Notes: generated by a model from the letters alone, not told the origin. Shown: positions 7,630-17,074, numbered from the stretch's first letter. The stretch: 64,000 nucleotides of DNA from CAMCXE01 sp036520615 (GCA_036520615.1 DATDJI010000083.1:62001-126000), one strand, 5' to 3'. Translations and numbers: made by a program.

Positions 7630-9645
7630 TTAATTAGTTGATATTTTAAAGCGTAAAATGGTGTCCATAAGATTTTTGGCGTTGCCGTGTAATTGTTGGC
7701 TATACCGAGTGGTGTTATGGATTTGCTGCAAAATGGTATCGGCCGACTGACTCAAAATATTGGTACTTTTTGATAATTGCTCAGCTGCTATTGCCTGTTG
7801 CGCAGCGGCAGCAGCAATGTGGCGGTTTAAATCATCGAGCAATTCTATATCGCGCACAATAGTATTTAACGTGTCGCCAGCGGCAGTGGTGCTGTCGATC
7901 GAGTTTTTTGCGCTAATGTGGCTTTGATTAATAATGTCCAACGCAAGAGCTGCACGTTTTTGCAGCTTTTCAATTACAGAACGGATTTCTGCTGTAGATT
8001 CCTGAGTACGTTTAGCTAATGAGCGCACTTCATCGGCCACAACTGCAAAACCTCGTCCTTGTTCACCCGCCCGCGCAGCCTCGATAGCTGCATTTAAAGC
8101 TAATAAATTAGTTTGTTCGGCAATTGAGCGTATTACTTCGAGCACTTTTCCTATAGCCGTTACATCGCTTTGTAAATCGGTGATGATGATCTTTGCTTCA
8201 TCAACTTGATGGCCCAGTTGAACAATATTTGTGACTGCATCTTGTACTTTTGTTTGCCCTTGCGACACATTTTGCCGCGTGGAATAAGTAGCTTGTGTAG
8301 CGTGCGAGCAGTTGCTTGCCACTTCGCGCACAGTGGCAGCCATTTCTGTGGCAGCAGAAGCTGATTGTTGCGTTTGCAGTGACTGTTGCGAAATTTCGGC
8401 GCGGCTGGTATCGGCACCTTGTTGCACGGCAATTGTTGATTGGTTTACTTCCTGCGCTGCCGTTTGAATTTGCTGAATTAATAATGCTACTTGATGCACC
8501 GTGAGATTAAGGTGTTCTGCTGTTGCGCCGAGCGTATCCTTAGAGCGGACTTTAAGCCTAAATGCAAAATCACCACTGCACATATTAGTTGCTGCTTGGC
8601 TTAATTCACGTGTGTTTTGCGTAATCGAGATAAGAATGCCGACTGCGCAATAAACGCCGAGCAGTGTAATTCCCGTTAATAGTGCTATTAGCCAAATGCA
8701 TGTGAGCCTGCTGCGTGCTAATTGTTCATCGACGCTTGCGGAAAATATTCGGGCAATTATGCTATCGAGTTCGAGAATGTTGCCGATTGCTCGCGTACCA
8801 AGCTCAAAATATTGCGGCGCTTTCAAAGAAGGCGCTTTCTCGCCGAACTGTTCATCGGTTGAGTCTAGAAATTGCAATAAGCTTTTTTGTGCTGCGTCAA
8901 ATGCAGCTTGCGTGACGGATTTATTAGCAGCATCTTGATTTAATTGTTCAACATTTAGCGAAAAGGCTGCGCGAAGATGATCTGTAGCACCTTTAAGGCT
9001 CATAATTTCAACGCGCTCAAAGTCAGTTAGCGTATTATCCGCTAAAGCACCAGCGCCTTTACCGCGCAATTTACCGATTTCTTCCACTAAAGCAGGGAGG
9101 ATAAACAGGCTTAAATCGCTGCTATAGCGACTGCTTAATTCGTTGTGTGTCAATAATTGAAAATCATCGGCAATGACAGCGATGATGTTTTGAATTTCTA
9201 AAATCGCCGCACTGTGCAATTTAAAACTTTGCGCTGAGGGTGTGCCAGTTAAATGATTAAAACGCAAGGCGTCAAAATGTTTTTCAACTGCTTCAACACC
9301 TGATTGTTTTAAATTAGAGGATTGCTGTAGATGTTTAACGGTTTGGATGTCGGCATCAATAGCCTTTTCTAATGGGATAATGGCGTCGCTTGCGCCACCA
9401 TTTAGCGCTTGAGCGCTTAGTCCTCTATGCTGAGCTATTTTGACTAATAAAGGCTTTAATGCGTTTACCCATTCTAGTCCTTGCGCCTGAATATTTGCTT
9501 GTTCTGCACCATCTACAGCGCGCAGCAGTTTTTCGCCACCCAAGGCTAAAAAGGGAATTAAAAACATCATTACGAGCATGGCCAATTTGTTGTTGAACGA
9601 CAACGCATTGGCAAGCGTAAGGGCGGGGTTGAACAGCGTGCGCAT
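7630..9645 (-). CDS. Methyl-accepting chemotaxis protein with NIT-like sensor domain
   Basis: 671 residues if started at the ATG at 9645 (MRTLFNPALTL), chosen because a membrane segment follows naturally; an upstream in-frame start would add 42 unlikely residues. Order: membrane segment at about 20-38; a helical periplasmic domain with the LLVKIAQHRGLSAQALNG pattern of nitrate/nitrite-sensing (NIT) domains; second membrane segment at about 314-338; HAMP; then the cytoplasmic signalling helix hairpin with EQTNLLALNAAIEAARAGEQ and GRGFAVVADEVRSLAKRT. It would cluster with CheA/CheW and bias flagellar rotation, consistent with cheV and cheR at 34.8-37 kb. No C-terminal CheR-tethering pentapeptide is seen. 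The NIT call is by pattern only. Confidence 0.92.
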   Translation of the reverse strand: MRTLFNPALTLANALSFNNKLAMLVMMFLIPFLALGGEKLLRAVDGAEQANIQAQGLEWVNALKPLLVKIAQHRGLSAQALNGGASDAIIPLEKAIDADIQTVKHLQQSSNLKQSGVEAVEKHFDALRFNHLTGTPSAQSFKLHSAAILEIQNIIAVIADDFQLLTHNELSSRYSSDLSLFILPALVEEIGKLRGKGAGALADNTLTDFERVEIMSLKGATDHLRAAFSLNVEQLNQDAANKSVTQAAFDAAQKSLLQFLDSTDEQFGEKAPSLKAPQYFELGTRAIGNILELDSIIARIFSASVDEQLARSRLTCIWLIALLTGITLLGVYCAVGILISITQNTRELSQAATNMCSGDFAFRLKVRSKDTLGATAEHLNLTVHQVALLIQQIQTAAQEVNQSTIAVQQGADTSRAEISQQSLQTQQSASAATEMAATVREVASNCSHATQATYSTRQNVSQGQTKVQDAVTNIVQLGHQVDEAKIIITDLQSDVTAIGKVLEVIRSIAEQTNLLALNAAIEAARAGEQGRGFAVVADEVRSLAKRTQESTAEIRSVIEKLQKRAALALDIINQSHISAKNSIDSTTAAGDTLNTIVRDIELLDDLNRHIAAAAAQQAIAAEQLSKSTNILSQSADTILQQIHNTTRYSQQLHGNAKNLMDTILRFKISTN

Positions 9646-9795
9646 GAAAATACCTAAAATACAGGGAAGCGAAGAGCGCAGGTTGCGCGTCCGTGTACGA
9701 CTTACACCTATGCAGGCACTCTTAACGATAGCAAATGAATGCGCTGCAGCAAGTATTCGCCTAATGAGCAACAGGTGAGCATCGCCGAGTTGACG

Positions 9796-9801
9796 TATAA
9801 T
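9796..9801 (+). promoter_or_regulatory. Possible -10 box of gltX
   Basis: A perfect TATAAT lies 30 bases before the gltX start. The sequence 17 bases upstream (AGGTGA) is a poor -35, so this is tentative. Confidence 0.4.
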
Positions 9802-9830
9802 CGCCGCCTTTTAAACTCTGGAAGATTTTT

Positions 9831-11336
9831 ATGACGGTGCGCACTCGCATAGCTCCTTCACCCACCGGCGACCCGCACGTAGGTACAGCCTATATCGCTC
9901 TATTTAATTTGTGTTTTGCTCGCCAGCACGGCGGCCAGTTTTTATTGCGGATTGAAGATACAGATCAGCAACGCTCCACACCTCAGTCTGAAGCAGCCAT
10001 ATTAGCGTCGCTGCGCTGGCTAGGATTAGAGTGGGACGAGGGCCCAGATGTTGGCGGCCCCCACGGCCCGTATCGGCAGAGTGAGCGGGCGGCTATTTAT
10101 GCGCGCTATGCCGAGCAATTGCTGTTTCATGGGCACGCATTTAAATGTTATCGCACAGCACAGGAATTAGATGCGATCCGTGCTGCGCGCAAAGAAGCGG
10201 GTATTTCTACGGCGTTAAAACCTTCGGATCTTTTGCTATCTGCCAGTGAAATTGCACGGCGCGAGGCGGCGGGCGCTCCGTATGTTGTGCGAATGATGGT
10301 GCCGGAAGAGGCAGGCCCCTGCCCAGTGCCGGATATGTTACGTGGCACTATAGAGCTGGATTGGAGCCAGGTGGATGCGCAGATTTTATTAAAATCCGAT
10401 GGCCTGCCGACTTATCATCTGGCGAATGTCGTCGATGATCACTTAATGCAAATTACCCATGTAATTCGCGGTGAAGAATGGATTAATTCAGCTCCCAAAC
10501 ATATTTTGTTGTATCAGTATTTAGGTTGGCAGGCGCCGGTATTTTGCCATTTACCGCTTCTGCGCAACCCGGATAAATCCAAACTGAGCAAACGTAAAAA
10601 CCCCACATCAATTTTGTATTACCAACGTATGGGTTATTTGCCGGAGGCCTTATTAAATTATTTAGGCCGTATGGGATGGTCGATGCCGGACGAGCGGGAA
10701 AAATTTACGCTTGCGGATATGCAGGAAAATTTTGCAATTGAGCGTGTATCTTTAGGTGGGCCTATTTTTGATATTGATAAATTAAATTGGCTCAATGGAA
10801 TGTGGATTCGCGAAAATAACAATACCGAGCAGCTGGCTGCACGTCTGGTGGCCTGGGCATTAAACCAAGAGAATTTATTAGCAGTAATCCCGCATGTGCA
10901 CAAACGCTTAAATACGCTGAGCGATTTTATGCCTATCGTGGGGTTTTTATTAGCTGGCCGCTTGCCTATAACTGCACATGCGTTTGATGACGTTAAATTG
11001 GATGCAGACACGCGCATTAAAGTTTTACAGTTTGCATCCTGGCGCATGGAGAGTTTGCAAACCTGGGATAAAGATTCTATCTTCGCAGCATTAAAACAAT
11101 TAGCCGATGGATTAGGTATAAAAATGAAGGATTTTGTTGCACCTATTTTTATGGCTATTAGCGGTTCATTAACGTCGTTTTCCGTTGTTGATGCTATGGC
11201 ACTACTCGGCCCAGATATGTCCCGAGTGCGCTTACGCGAGGCTATAGAATTATTAGGTGGAGTCAGTAAAAAATCCGCTAAACAATTGGAAAAAGACTAT
11301 GCAACACTTATTTCCCCTGCAATTACTGAGGAGTAA
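9831..11336 (+). CDS. gltX: Glutamyl-tRNA synthetase
   Basis: 501 residues, close to the usual bacterial GluRS length. It charges tRNA-Glu with glutamate in the cytoplasm. Class I signatures are present: APSPTGDPHVGTAYIAL, with the HIGH-equivalent HVGT at about 16-19, and the KMSKS-equivalent KLSKR at about 251-255. LRIEDTDQQRS and YHLANVVDDHLM are typical of the catalytic fold. The C-terminal helical anticodon-binding region is complete, ending in GGVSKKSAKQLEKDYATLI. GGAAG precedes the ATG by about nine bases. A tRNA-Ala gene follows 88 bases later on the same strand under its own promoter. A short paralogue of the catalytic half (gluQ) is at 26.6 kb. Confidence 0.97.
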   Translation: MTVRTRIAPSPTGDPHVGTAYIALFNLCFARQHGGQFLLRIEDTDQQRSTPQSEAAILASLRWLGLEWDEGPDVGGPHGPYRQSERAAIYARYAEQLLFHGHAFKCYRTAQELDAIRAARKEAGISTALKPSDLLLSASEIARREAAGAPYVVRMMVPEEAGPCPVPDMLRGTIELDWSQVDAQILLKSDGLPTYHLANVVDDHLMQITHVIRGEEWINSAPKHILLYQYLGWQAPVFCHLPLLRNPDKSKLSKRKNPTSILYYQRMGYLPEALLNYLGRMGWSMPDEREKFTLADMQENFAIERVSLGGPIFDIDKLNWLNGMWIRENNNTEQLAARLVAWALNQENLLAVIPHVHKRLNTLSDFMPIVGFLLAGRLPITAHAFDDVKLDADTRIKVLQFASWRMESLQTWDKDSIFAALKQLADGLGIKMKDFVAPIFMAISGSLTSFSVVDAMALLGPDMSRVRLREAIELLGGVSKKSAKQLEKDYATLISPAITEE

Positions 11337-11365
11337 GTGCGGATTTTTAAAGTTTCGATTGGGGG

Positions 11366-11394
11366 TTGACGGGATTAGCATGCATCCCTAGAAT
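11366..11394 (+). promoter_or_regulatory. Sigma-70 promoter of tRNA-Ala
   Basis: TTGACG at 11366-11371 and TAGAAT at 11389-11394 are separated by exactly 17 bases. A GC-rich discriminator (GCGCGCC) follows, as at stringently controlled stable-RNA promoters. The predicted start is about 25 bases before the mature tRNA. Confidence 0.85.
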
Positions 11395-11424
11395 GCGCGC
11401 CACTGTCCGCTACACGGCTAGGAC

Positions 11425-11500
<76 letters not shown>

Positions 11501-11506
11501 AATTTG

Positions 11507-11539
11507 AAAACCCTTTAGGCGAGCCTAGAGGGTTTTTTT
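11507..11539 (+). terminator. Rho-independent terminator of tRNA-Ala
   Basis: AAAACCCT pairs with AGGGTTTT around an inner TAGGC/GCCTA stem, followed by a seven-T run. It lies immediately after the tRNA CCA end. Confidence 0.85.
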
Positions 11540-11564
11540 ATGGGCGCTATTCAGATCCAAGCGC

Positions 11565-12191
11565 TTATTTATGTTTTGCCTCCGCAGCAGCAAGCATCGG
11601 CGTGAGCAGTGGCCAGACGTTGGCTAGCACCCGCTGCTGTGCCGCTTCAGTAGGGTGCAACCCATCAGCCTGCATAAGGCTTGCATCTGCGGCAACGCCT
11701 TCTAATAAAAATGGCACTAATGGAATTTTATAGCGCTGCGCTAATCGTTCATAAACTGCGTAAAAGCCTTCGGTATAACGCTTACCCAGGTTTGGCGGCA
11801 GCCGAATGCCAATGAGCAAAACATTTTCAGACTGTGATTTTGCCAGCTGAATTAATTGGCTAAGGTTTTCTTCAATTAATGTCAGGGGTTTGCCTTGCAA
11901 ACCGTCATTTGCGCCCAACTCAAGCAGAATAATCGCAGGCTTATGCTGTTTTAGCGCATCCGGCAGTAGTGCCAATCCTTGTGCTGTAGTTGCGCCGCTG
12001 ATTGAGCGGTTGACCAGCGTATATTGCGGTATGCGCTCTTGCAGGTAATGAGGCCAGCTGCGTGTAGGGGCAATATTGTAGGCGGCGCTTAGGCTGTCGC
12101 CGAGTAGTAATACCACCGGTTTTTCCGCCCAGGCCTGTGCGCTCAGTAGGCTTAACATAATGACAGCAATACGAATGAGAGAAAAAATCAT
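11565..12191 (-). CDS. tesA: Periplasmic SGNH arylesterase / acyl-CoA thioesterase I
   Basis: 208 residues with a signal peptide (IRIAVIMLSLLSAQAWA). The SGNH hydrolase blocks are present: block I GDSLSAAYN with Ser33, block II/III SGATTAQG and GANDGL, and block V DGLHPTEAAQ with the catalytic Asp and His. TesA hydrolyses thioesters and short esters in the periplasm. The gene is divergent from an ABC ATPase gene, as tesA is from ybbA in Escherichia coli. Here the two start codons share a single CATG, so each promoter must lie inside the other gene. A downstream Met (12158) would leave a signal peptide too short to work, so I keep the start at 12191. The ribosome site is weak. Confidence 0.93.
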   Translation of the reverse strand: MIFSLIRIAVIMLSLLSAQAWAEKPVVLLLGDSLSAAYNIAPTRSWPHYLQERIPQYTLVNRSISGATTAQGLALLPDALKQHKPAIILLELGANDGLQGKPLTLIEENLSQLIQLAKSQSENVLLIGIRLPPNLGKRYTEGFYAVYERLAQRYKIPLVPFLLEGVAADASLMQADGLHPTEAAQQRVLANVWPLLTPMLAAAEAKHK

Positions 12192-12858
12192 GTTAGATGT
12201 CTCGAATGTGAGTCATAAGGTGAGCTTGTCAGATGGTACTGACTTACCTTTGTTGCATCAGGTTTCATTATCTGTAGCAAAAGGCGAATCAATTGCCATC
12301 ATTGGCGCATCAGGCTCCGGCAAAACAACGCTGATTACACTGATGGCCACACTGGATTTACCCAGTAGCGGCAGTATTCTAATTGATGGCCAGGATGTAA
12401 CTGTATTAAACGAAGAAGCTCGAGCGCAGATTCGCGCGCGCTATATCGCTTTTGTATTTCAAAATTTTCAACTTCTCGATGGTTTAACCGCCGAAGAAAA
12501 TGTCATGCTGCCGCTAGAGGTGCGTGGTGTTTCCGCGGCGCAAAGTGTTGCGCAGGATTATTTAAAGGCCGTGGGGTTAAGTGATCGCCGCTATCATTAT
12601 CCTGCACAATTATCCGGCGGCGAGCAGCAGCGTGTAGCCTTGGCAAGAGCATTCGCCTGCCGCGCACCTTTATTATTTGCCGATGAACCAACCGGTAATT
12701 TAGATGTGGCAACAGGGGCGAAAATTGCCGATTTATTATTTCAACTTAATCAGCAAGAAGGTACCAGTTTAATTTTAGTTACGCACGATACCGCGCTTGC
12801 AGCGCGCTGTGATAAACGCTATCAAATGACGGCTGGGCACTTGGAGTTGTTGCCGTGA
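12190..12858 (+). CDS. ybbA: ABC transporter ATP-binding protein (YbbA type)
   Basis: 222 residues from the ATG at 12190 (MLDVSNVSHKVSLSDG); in-frame starts upstream would run into the divergent tesA. Walker A GASGSGKTT, Q-loop FVFQNFQLLDGL, ABC signature LSGGEQQRVALARAFA, Walker B LLFADEPTGNLD and the H-switch VTHD are all intact. The Q-loop and the GNLD after Walker B are typical of the LolD/MacB-like family of lipoprotein or macrolide exporters. It overlaps its permease gene by GTGA. The pair resembles E. coli ybbA-ybbP, whose transported substrate is not established. A GAGAG stretch about eight bases upstream is the likely ribosome site. Confidence 0.93.
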   Translation: MLDVSNVSHKVSLSDGTDLPLLHQVSLSVAKGESIAIIGASGSGKTTLITLMATLDLPSSGSILIDGQDVTVLNEEARAQIRARYIAFVFQNFQLLDGLTAEENVMLPLEVRGVSAAQSVAQDYLKAVGLSDRRYHYPAQLSGGEQQRVALARAFACRAPLLFADEPTGNLDVATGAKIADLLFQLNQQEGTSLILVTHDTALAARCDKRYQMTAGHLELLP

Positions 12859-15314
12859 GTGGGCCATTTAAAATTCTCTGGCGCCAATGGCGCAGCCGCA
12901 ATTTGCGTTTAATGTTGCTAAGTCTAGTCATTGCGATGGCTACTTTATTAAGTTTGCAATTATTAACCACACGATTGGACAATTCCGTTTCTGGCTCCGC
13001 CAAAGAATTACTCGCTGCCGATGTGCGTTTAGAAACCAGCGTACCGTCTGATGAAAAAATACAGGCACTTGTAACGCCATTCAGCCAGCGCATAAGTCGG
13101 GTTATTGAATTTCAATCAATGATATTTACCACCGCTGCTGACGAAGGGCAAATTGCTCAAGTCAAAGCTGTCGAGGCAGGTTATCCATTTTATGGACATT
13201 TGCTTAATGAGCAGGGGCAACCTATTGCCGGTGAGCCAAACTCTGCTGAGGCATGGGTAAATCAGCGCCTTGCGCAAAGGCTTAATCTTGTTCTCGGTGA
13301 TATCGTAGATATAGGTGAGGCGCAATTTCGCATCAGTGCTATTTTCACTACCGAGCCTGACAATCCTCAAGGCGCGTTTGCACTGTCTTCTCGTGTACTC
13401 ATTAATTATAGCGATGTATCCCGCACGCAAAGTATCGGCCCAGGTGCGCGAGTTAATTACACGTATTTATTGTTATTAAAACCAAACGCTCAGGCCGCGT
13501 TGGAAAAGGCCTTAAAACCTCAGCTGGATGCTCATACCCGTTTAGTAACCTTAAATAATTACCGTTCCACTAGCCAAGATTTTATCCAGCGTATGAGCAC
13601 GTTTTTATTATTGGCAGGGGCGCTGGGTGTAATGCTCAGCGGTGTGGCTTTGGCGATTGCCGCGCAAGAATATACCGCGGCTTTACAGCAGCCATTTGCG
13701 TTGTTAAAAACCTTCGGTATGGGACCTGTCGCCGTAGCGCAATTATTTTTGCGCTTCGGCCTGGTATTTTTTGTAGTTGCAGCGTTACTCGCCGTTGCGC
13801 TAGGTTTTATCAGCCAGTTGGCATTAATGTATGTACTAAAAAATTATTTGGCTAATACAACAGTTACACTGTTTAAGCCAATTTTCGCAAGCGTGCTGGC
13901 AGGTTTTATTTTACTACTCGCATTTGTATCGGTACCTGTATGGCAGTTGTGGAGGCTGGCGCCAGCGGCGAGTTTGCGAGAGCAAAAATTAAAAGTAAAA
14001 AGTGCGTTGGTGCCAGGTTTTGCCGCCGTATTTTTAATTATGGGTGTGCTTACACAGGCTTGGTTGCTCACTGCGTGCTTATGTGTTGGCAGCGCAATTT
14101 TGGTGTTGTTAGTAGCTGTAGGAGCACAGCCGCTAATTAATTATATTGGCCGTATCGGCCAGCGTTTACCTAAAGCTTGGGCCGCAGGTTTTTTGGCGTT
14201 AAAACGCCACCGCAAGGGCAACCGCTTTTTACTCGCCGTATTGGCTTTATTATTAGTGCCGGTAATTGTAATGGCGCAACTGCGCAGCCGTTTGGTGGAT
14301 GCCTGGCAATTGCAGTTGCCTAGCAATGCCGCTAATTATTTTTTATTTAATATCTACGCCCAGGATAAACCACCATTAGAACAATGGCTTGCTGATCAAC
14401 ATGTAAAAGGCTCACTTTTTTATCCTATGTGGCGTGCACGCATTACGGCTATTAATCAGCGCCCGCTTGCAGAAGTCGCTCCTGAAGAGCAAAACAATCC
14501 ATCTGTCAGACGGGAAATTAACCTGACCACGAGCGCACAAATACCTGCAGGTAACGAGATTAAATCAGGCGGCTGGTGGCAAGAGAGTGAACAGGCTGAG
14601 TTATTAATTTCTATTGAAGAGCGCATAGCGCAAACCTTAAATATTAAAATTGACGATCATATAATCCTGAGCCTCGCAGGCGAAACGGTTGAAGCAAAGG
14701 TAAGCAGCATTCGCTCGGTACGTTGGGATAACCTCGCGCCCAACTTTTTTCTTATTACCAATAAACCGCCGCAAAACGAGCAAAGCGCTAATTGGATTAC
14801 TAGCTTATATATTCCTGAGTCCCAGCGAGCAAGTTTGATTAGCATTCTTAAGCAATACCCGAACATTACCGCTATAGATGTTGCCCAAACCCTTAACACG
14901 TTTCGGCTGTTAATTCATAAATTATCTCAGGCAGTGGAATTAGTCTGGGTATTTATGCTGGTGGCGGGTTTAATTGTATTGTTTGCCAGTGTGCAAGCAA
15001 GTCTGCCATCGCGCAGACAGGAAGTAGCGCTGCTGCGTGTGGCGGGTGCAAGCAGGCGGTATGTGGTTTTTAGTGTAACGGGGGAATTTTTTATCCTCGG
15101 GCTGGTTGCTGCGACTACCGCGTTAATAGTAAGTGAAGGAATTTTGTATTGGCTGCAGGTGCGACAATTTAAATTAGATTATCAGACTGCCCTGTGGCCG
15201 TGGGTTTGTGTGCCTCTGCTCGGCTCGGTTAGTATTGCCGCGCTGGGCGGTTTTTATTGCCGGCAATTGATATCAGTTGCGCCTGCGGCTATTTTGCGCG
15301 AGCAATCGCGCTAA
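12855..15314 (+). CDS. ybbP: FtsX-like ABC transporter permease (YbbP type)
   Basis: 819 residues starting at GTG, overlapping the ATPase stop by four bases. An N-terminal membrane helix (about 17-35) precedes a periplasmic MacB_PCD-like domain. A block of FtsX-type helices follows (about 245-370), then a central membrane pair near 385-430. A second periplasmic domain comes next and a final FtsX helix block ends the protein at about 685-805. This duplicated ten-helix plan is that of YbbP-like permeases, thought to extract lipophilic or lipoprotein substrates from the inner membrane. Both FtsX blocks contain the LREQ-type motif (PAASLREQK and PAAILREQSR). The substrate is unknown. Confidence 0.92.
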   Translation: MSGPFKILWRQWRSRNLRLMLLSLVIAMATLLSLQLLTTRLDNSVSGSAKELLAADVRLETSVPSDEKIQALVTPFSQRISRVIEFQSMIFTTAADEGQIAQVKAVEAGYPFYGHLLNEQGQPIAGEPNSAEAWVNQRLAQRLNLVLGDIVDIGEAQFRISAIFTTEPDNPQGAFALSSRVLINYSDVSRTQSIGPGARVNYTYLLLLKPNAQAALEKALKPQLDAHTRLVTLNNYRSTSQDFIQRMSTFLLLAGALGVMLSGVALAIAAQEYTAALQQPFALLKTFGMGPVAVAQLFLRFGLVFFVVAALLAVALGFISQLALMYVLKNYLANTTVTLFKPIFASVLAGFILLLAFVSVPVWQLWRLAPAASLREQKLKVKSALVPGFAAVFLIMGVLTQAWLLTACLCVGSAILVLLVAVGAQPLINYIGRIGQRLPKAWAAGFLALKRHRKGNRFLLAVLALLLVPVIVMAQLRSRLVDAWQLQLPSNAANYFLFNIYAQDKPPLEQWLADQHVKGSLFYPMWRARITAINQRPLAEVAPEEQNNPSVRREINLTTSAQIPAGNEIKSGGWWQESEQAELLISIEERIAQTLNIKIDDHIILSLAGETVEAKVSSIRSVRWDNLAPNFFLITNKPPQNEQSANWITSLYIPESQRASLISILKQYPNITAIDVAQTLNTFRLLIHKLSQAVELVWVFMLVAGLIVLFASVQASLPSRRQEVALLRVAGASRRYVVFSVTGEFFILGLVAATTALIVSEGILYWLQVRQFKLDYQTALWPWVCVPLLGSVSIAALGGFYCRQLISVAPAAILREQSR

Positions 15315-15866
15315 AGTTTTTGATAACGCTTTTATCGTGTGCATGGAGGTGCGAATTTATTCGTACCTCCTGGCTCTTCTGTGCGAATAAATTCGCACCT
15401 GCAAATTTCACTAAATTCAATCTGCGGGCTTTTCGATAAATTTTATCTCAAAAATTAACCTGCCGATTTAACCCGAGCCAGTACCTGGATTTGGGCGGGA
15501 AAGTGTTGTAGGCTGCAACATCGCCTCAGTCTGTCGCGAATTATGCGGTTACTTTTTATTGGGCGATGTGTTACTCACTTTGCTCTTCGCTATTAATAGA
15601 TAAGCCTAAGCCACCGCAGATTTAAACGTCGCTGACCGTTATAAAAAAATCTTTAAATGTGCTCCACACCGCCCACCACCTGTAAACCCACGTCACATAA
15701 TCTCTAGAGCGATCATGATATTGTAAGATAATCATCCTGGATGATGCTGCACTGCGCTAATTATTTTATTGGGTCTGGCGTGCTTAACTAGGTGTACGGT
15801 TAAGCGCAGCTAATTGACACAGTTCAGCCCATTAGTGAAATCCAAAAAAATAGGTTTTAAACACTT
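15315..15866. other. Intergenic region, 552 bases, with a REP-like palindrome
   Basis: Spacer between the ABC permease and the GH10 gene. The first 90 bases hold the palindromic repeat at 15345-15400. The remainder should contain the xylanase promoter, but I see no convincing -35/-10 pair or operator. No coding frame is supported. Confidence 0.6.
15345..15400. repeat. REP-like double palindrome
   Basis: AGGTGCGAATTTATTCG at 15347-15363 is a perfect inverted copy of the 17 bases at 15384-15400, with a 20-base loop. The left unit is also a hairpin by itself: GGAGGT at 15345 pairs with ACCTCC at 15365-15370. The unit (short GC ends around GCGAATnnATTCGC) resembles REP elements of Pseudomonas-like genomes. 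Placed just after the ABC operon, it could stabilise mRNA or terminate transcription. Confidence 0.8.
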
Positions 15867-16988
15867 ATGAAAATATTTAATAAAAAGCCGATAGCATCGG
15901 CGGCACAACTCTCTGTAGTATTTTGTTCACTTGTAATGGCTGGTTGCACGGGCGCAGGTTCAAGTTCTAGCAGCAGCTCTTCATCCTCTTCTAGTTCATC
16001 AAGCAGCTCATCTTCTTCAAGCTCTTCTAGTAGCTCTAGTTCCTCTGGCAGAACTTCCAGCAGCAGTTCTAGTTCAAGCAGTAGCTCCAGTTCAAGTTCA
16101 AGCAGCAGCTCCAGCAGTTCAGGTTCAAGCACTAAGAAATTCGTCGGTAATATCACCACTAGTGGTGCCGTGCGTTCAGACTTTATGCAATATTGGGATC
16201 AAATCACGCCAGAAAACGAAGGCAAATGGGGCTCCGTTGGAGGTACGCGCGGCCAATTTAATTGGTCTGCATTGGATAAAATTTACGATTTTGCGCGTAA
16301 AAATAATATTCCAGTAAAAGCGCATAACTTTGTTTGGGGCCAACAGGCGCCAAGTTGGATTAACGGATTAAGCGCCGCTGATCAGCGTACAGAAATTGAA
16401 AAATGGATTAAAGCCTACTGCGACCGTTACCCTGATACTCAGATGATTGACGTGGTTAACGAAGCACTGCCGAGCCACGCACCAGCCAACTACGCTAAAA
16501 ATGCATTCGGTGATAATTGGATCACTGAAGTATTTAAATTAGCGCGCAAACATTGTTCGAACGCTGAATTAATCTATAACGATTACAACTTTTTGACTTG
16601 GGATACTGATGCGATCATGAAAATGATCAAGCCTGCCGTAGATGCAGGTGTGGTGGATGGCCTGGGCATGCAAGCGCACAGTTTGTATGATCCTAAAGTC
16701 TGGTCTGCAGCAGAAATAAAAGCGAAGTTAGATTTAATTGCTACTTTAGGTACAGATCTATATATCTCTGAATACGATATTGAAGCCACGGACGACAACA
16801 AACAATTAGAATATATGAAGATGCACTTCCCAATATTCTATGAGCACCCTAAGGTTAAAGGTATTACGTTGTGGGGCTATGTTGTAGGTACGACTTGGAG
16901 AGCGGGTACTGGCTTGGTTAACACTAATGGCACCCCTCGACCTGCTATGACTTGGCTGATGAATTATCTGAAAGAGAAAAGAAAGTAA
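15867..16988 (+). CDS. Lipoprotein endo-beta-1,4-xylanase, glycoside hydrolase family 10
   Basis: 373 residues. The signal peptide ends in the lipobox VMAGC (Cys27), so the protein is lipid-anchored. A serine-rich linker of about 60 residues (about 31-91), built from mixed AGC, AGT, TCT and TCA codons, spaces the enzyme from the membrane. The GH10 domain starts at about residue 93. It has the substrate-site motif HNFVWGQQAPSW, the acid/base Glu199 in DVVNEALP and the nucleophile Glu302 in YISEYDIE, and ends with LWGYVVGTTWRAGTGLV. At about 280 residues the domain is compact, with short loops. It cleaves internal xylan bonds, probably acting on oligosaccharides at the cell surface, like the membrane-bound GH10 enzymes of Cellvibrio. 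No carbohydrate-binding module is present. Poly-serine linkers are a group hallmark. Confidence 0.95.
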   Translation: MKIFNKKPIASAAQLSVVFCSLVMAGCTGAGSSSSSSSSSSSSSSSSSSSSSSSSSSSSSGRTSSSSSSSSSSSSSSSSSSSSSSGSSTKKFVGNITTSGAVRSDFMQYWDQITPENEGKWGSVGGTRGQFNWSALDKIYDFARKNNIPVKAHNFVWGQQAPSWINGLSAADQRTEIEKWIKAYCDRYPDTQMIDVVNEALPSHAPANYAKNAFGDNWITEVFKLARKHCSNAELIYNDYNFLTWDTDAIMKMIKPAVDAGVVDGLGMQAHSLYDPKVWSAAEIKAKLDLIATLGTDLYISEYDIEATDDNKQLEYMKMHFPIFYEHPKVKGITLWGYVVGTTWRAGTGLVNTNGTPRPAMTWLMNYLKEKRK

Positions 16989-17074
16989 TAACTAAGGCTT
17001 GAGCTAACTTAAGGTTAGTTCGGGTCCATTTTTAAATTTATTTTTGAAAGCCTAATAAAGCTACCGAGTAATTT

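Noticed and set aside
15957..16137. CRISPR or simple DNA repeat
   Set aside because: The repetition is serine codons of a protein linker, without regular spacers or a fixed DNA unit.
15857..16159. Minus-strand Leu/Glu-rich frame opposite the serine linker
   Set aside because: It is the complement of the serine codons and has no independent support; the same holds for the plus-strand frame at 62440-62721.
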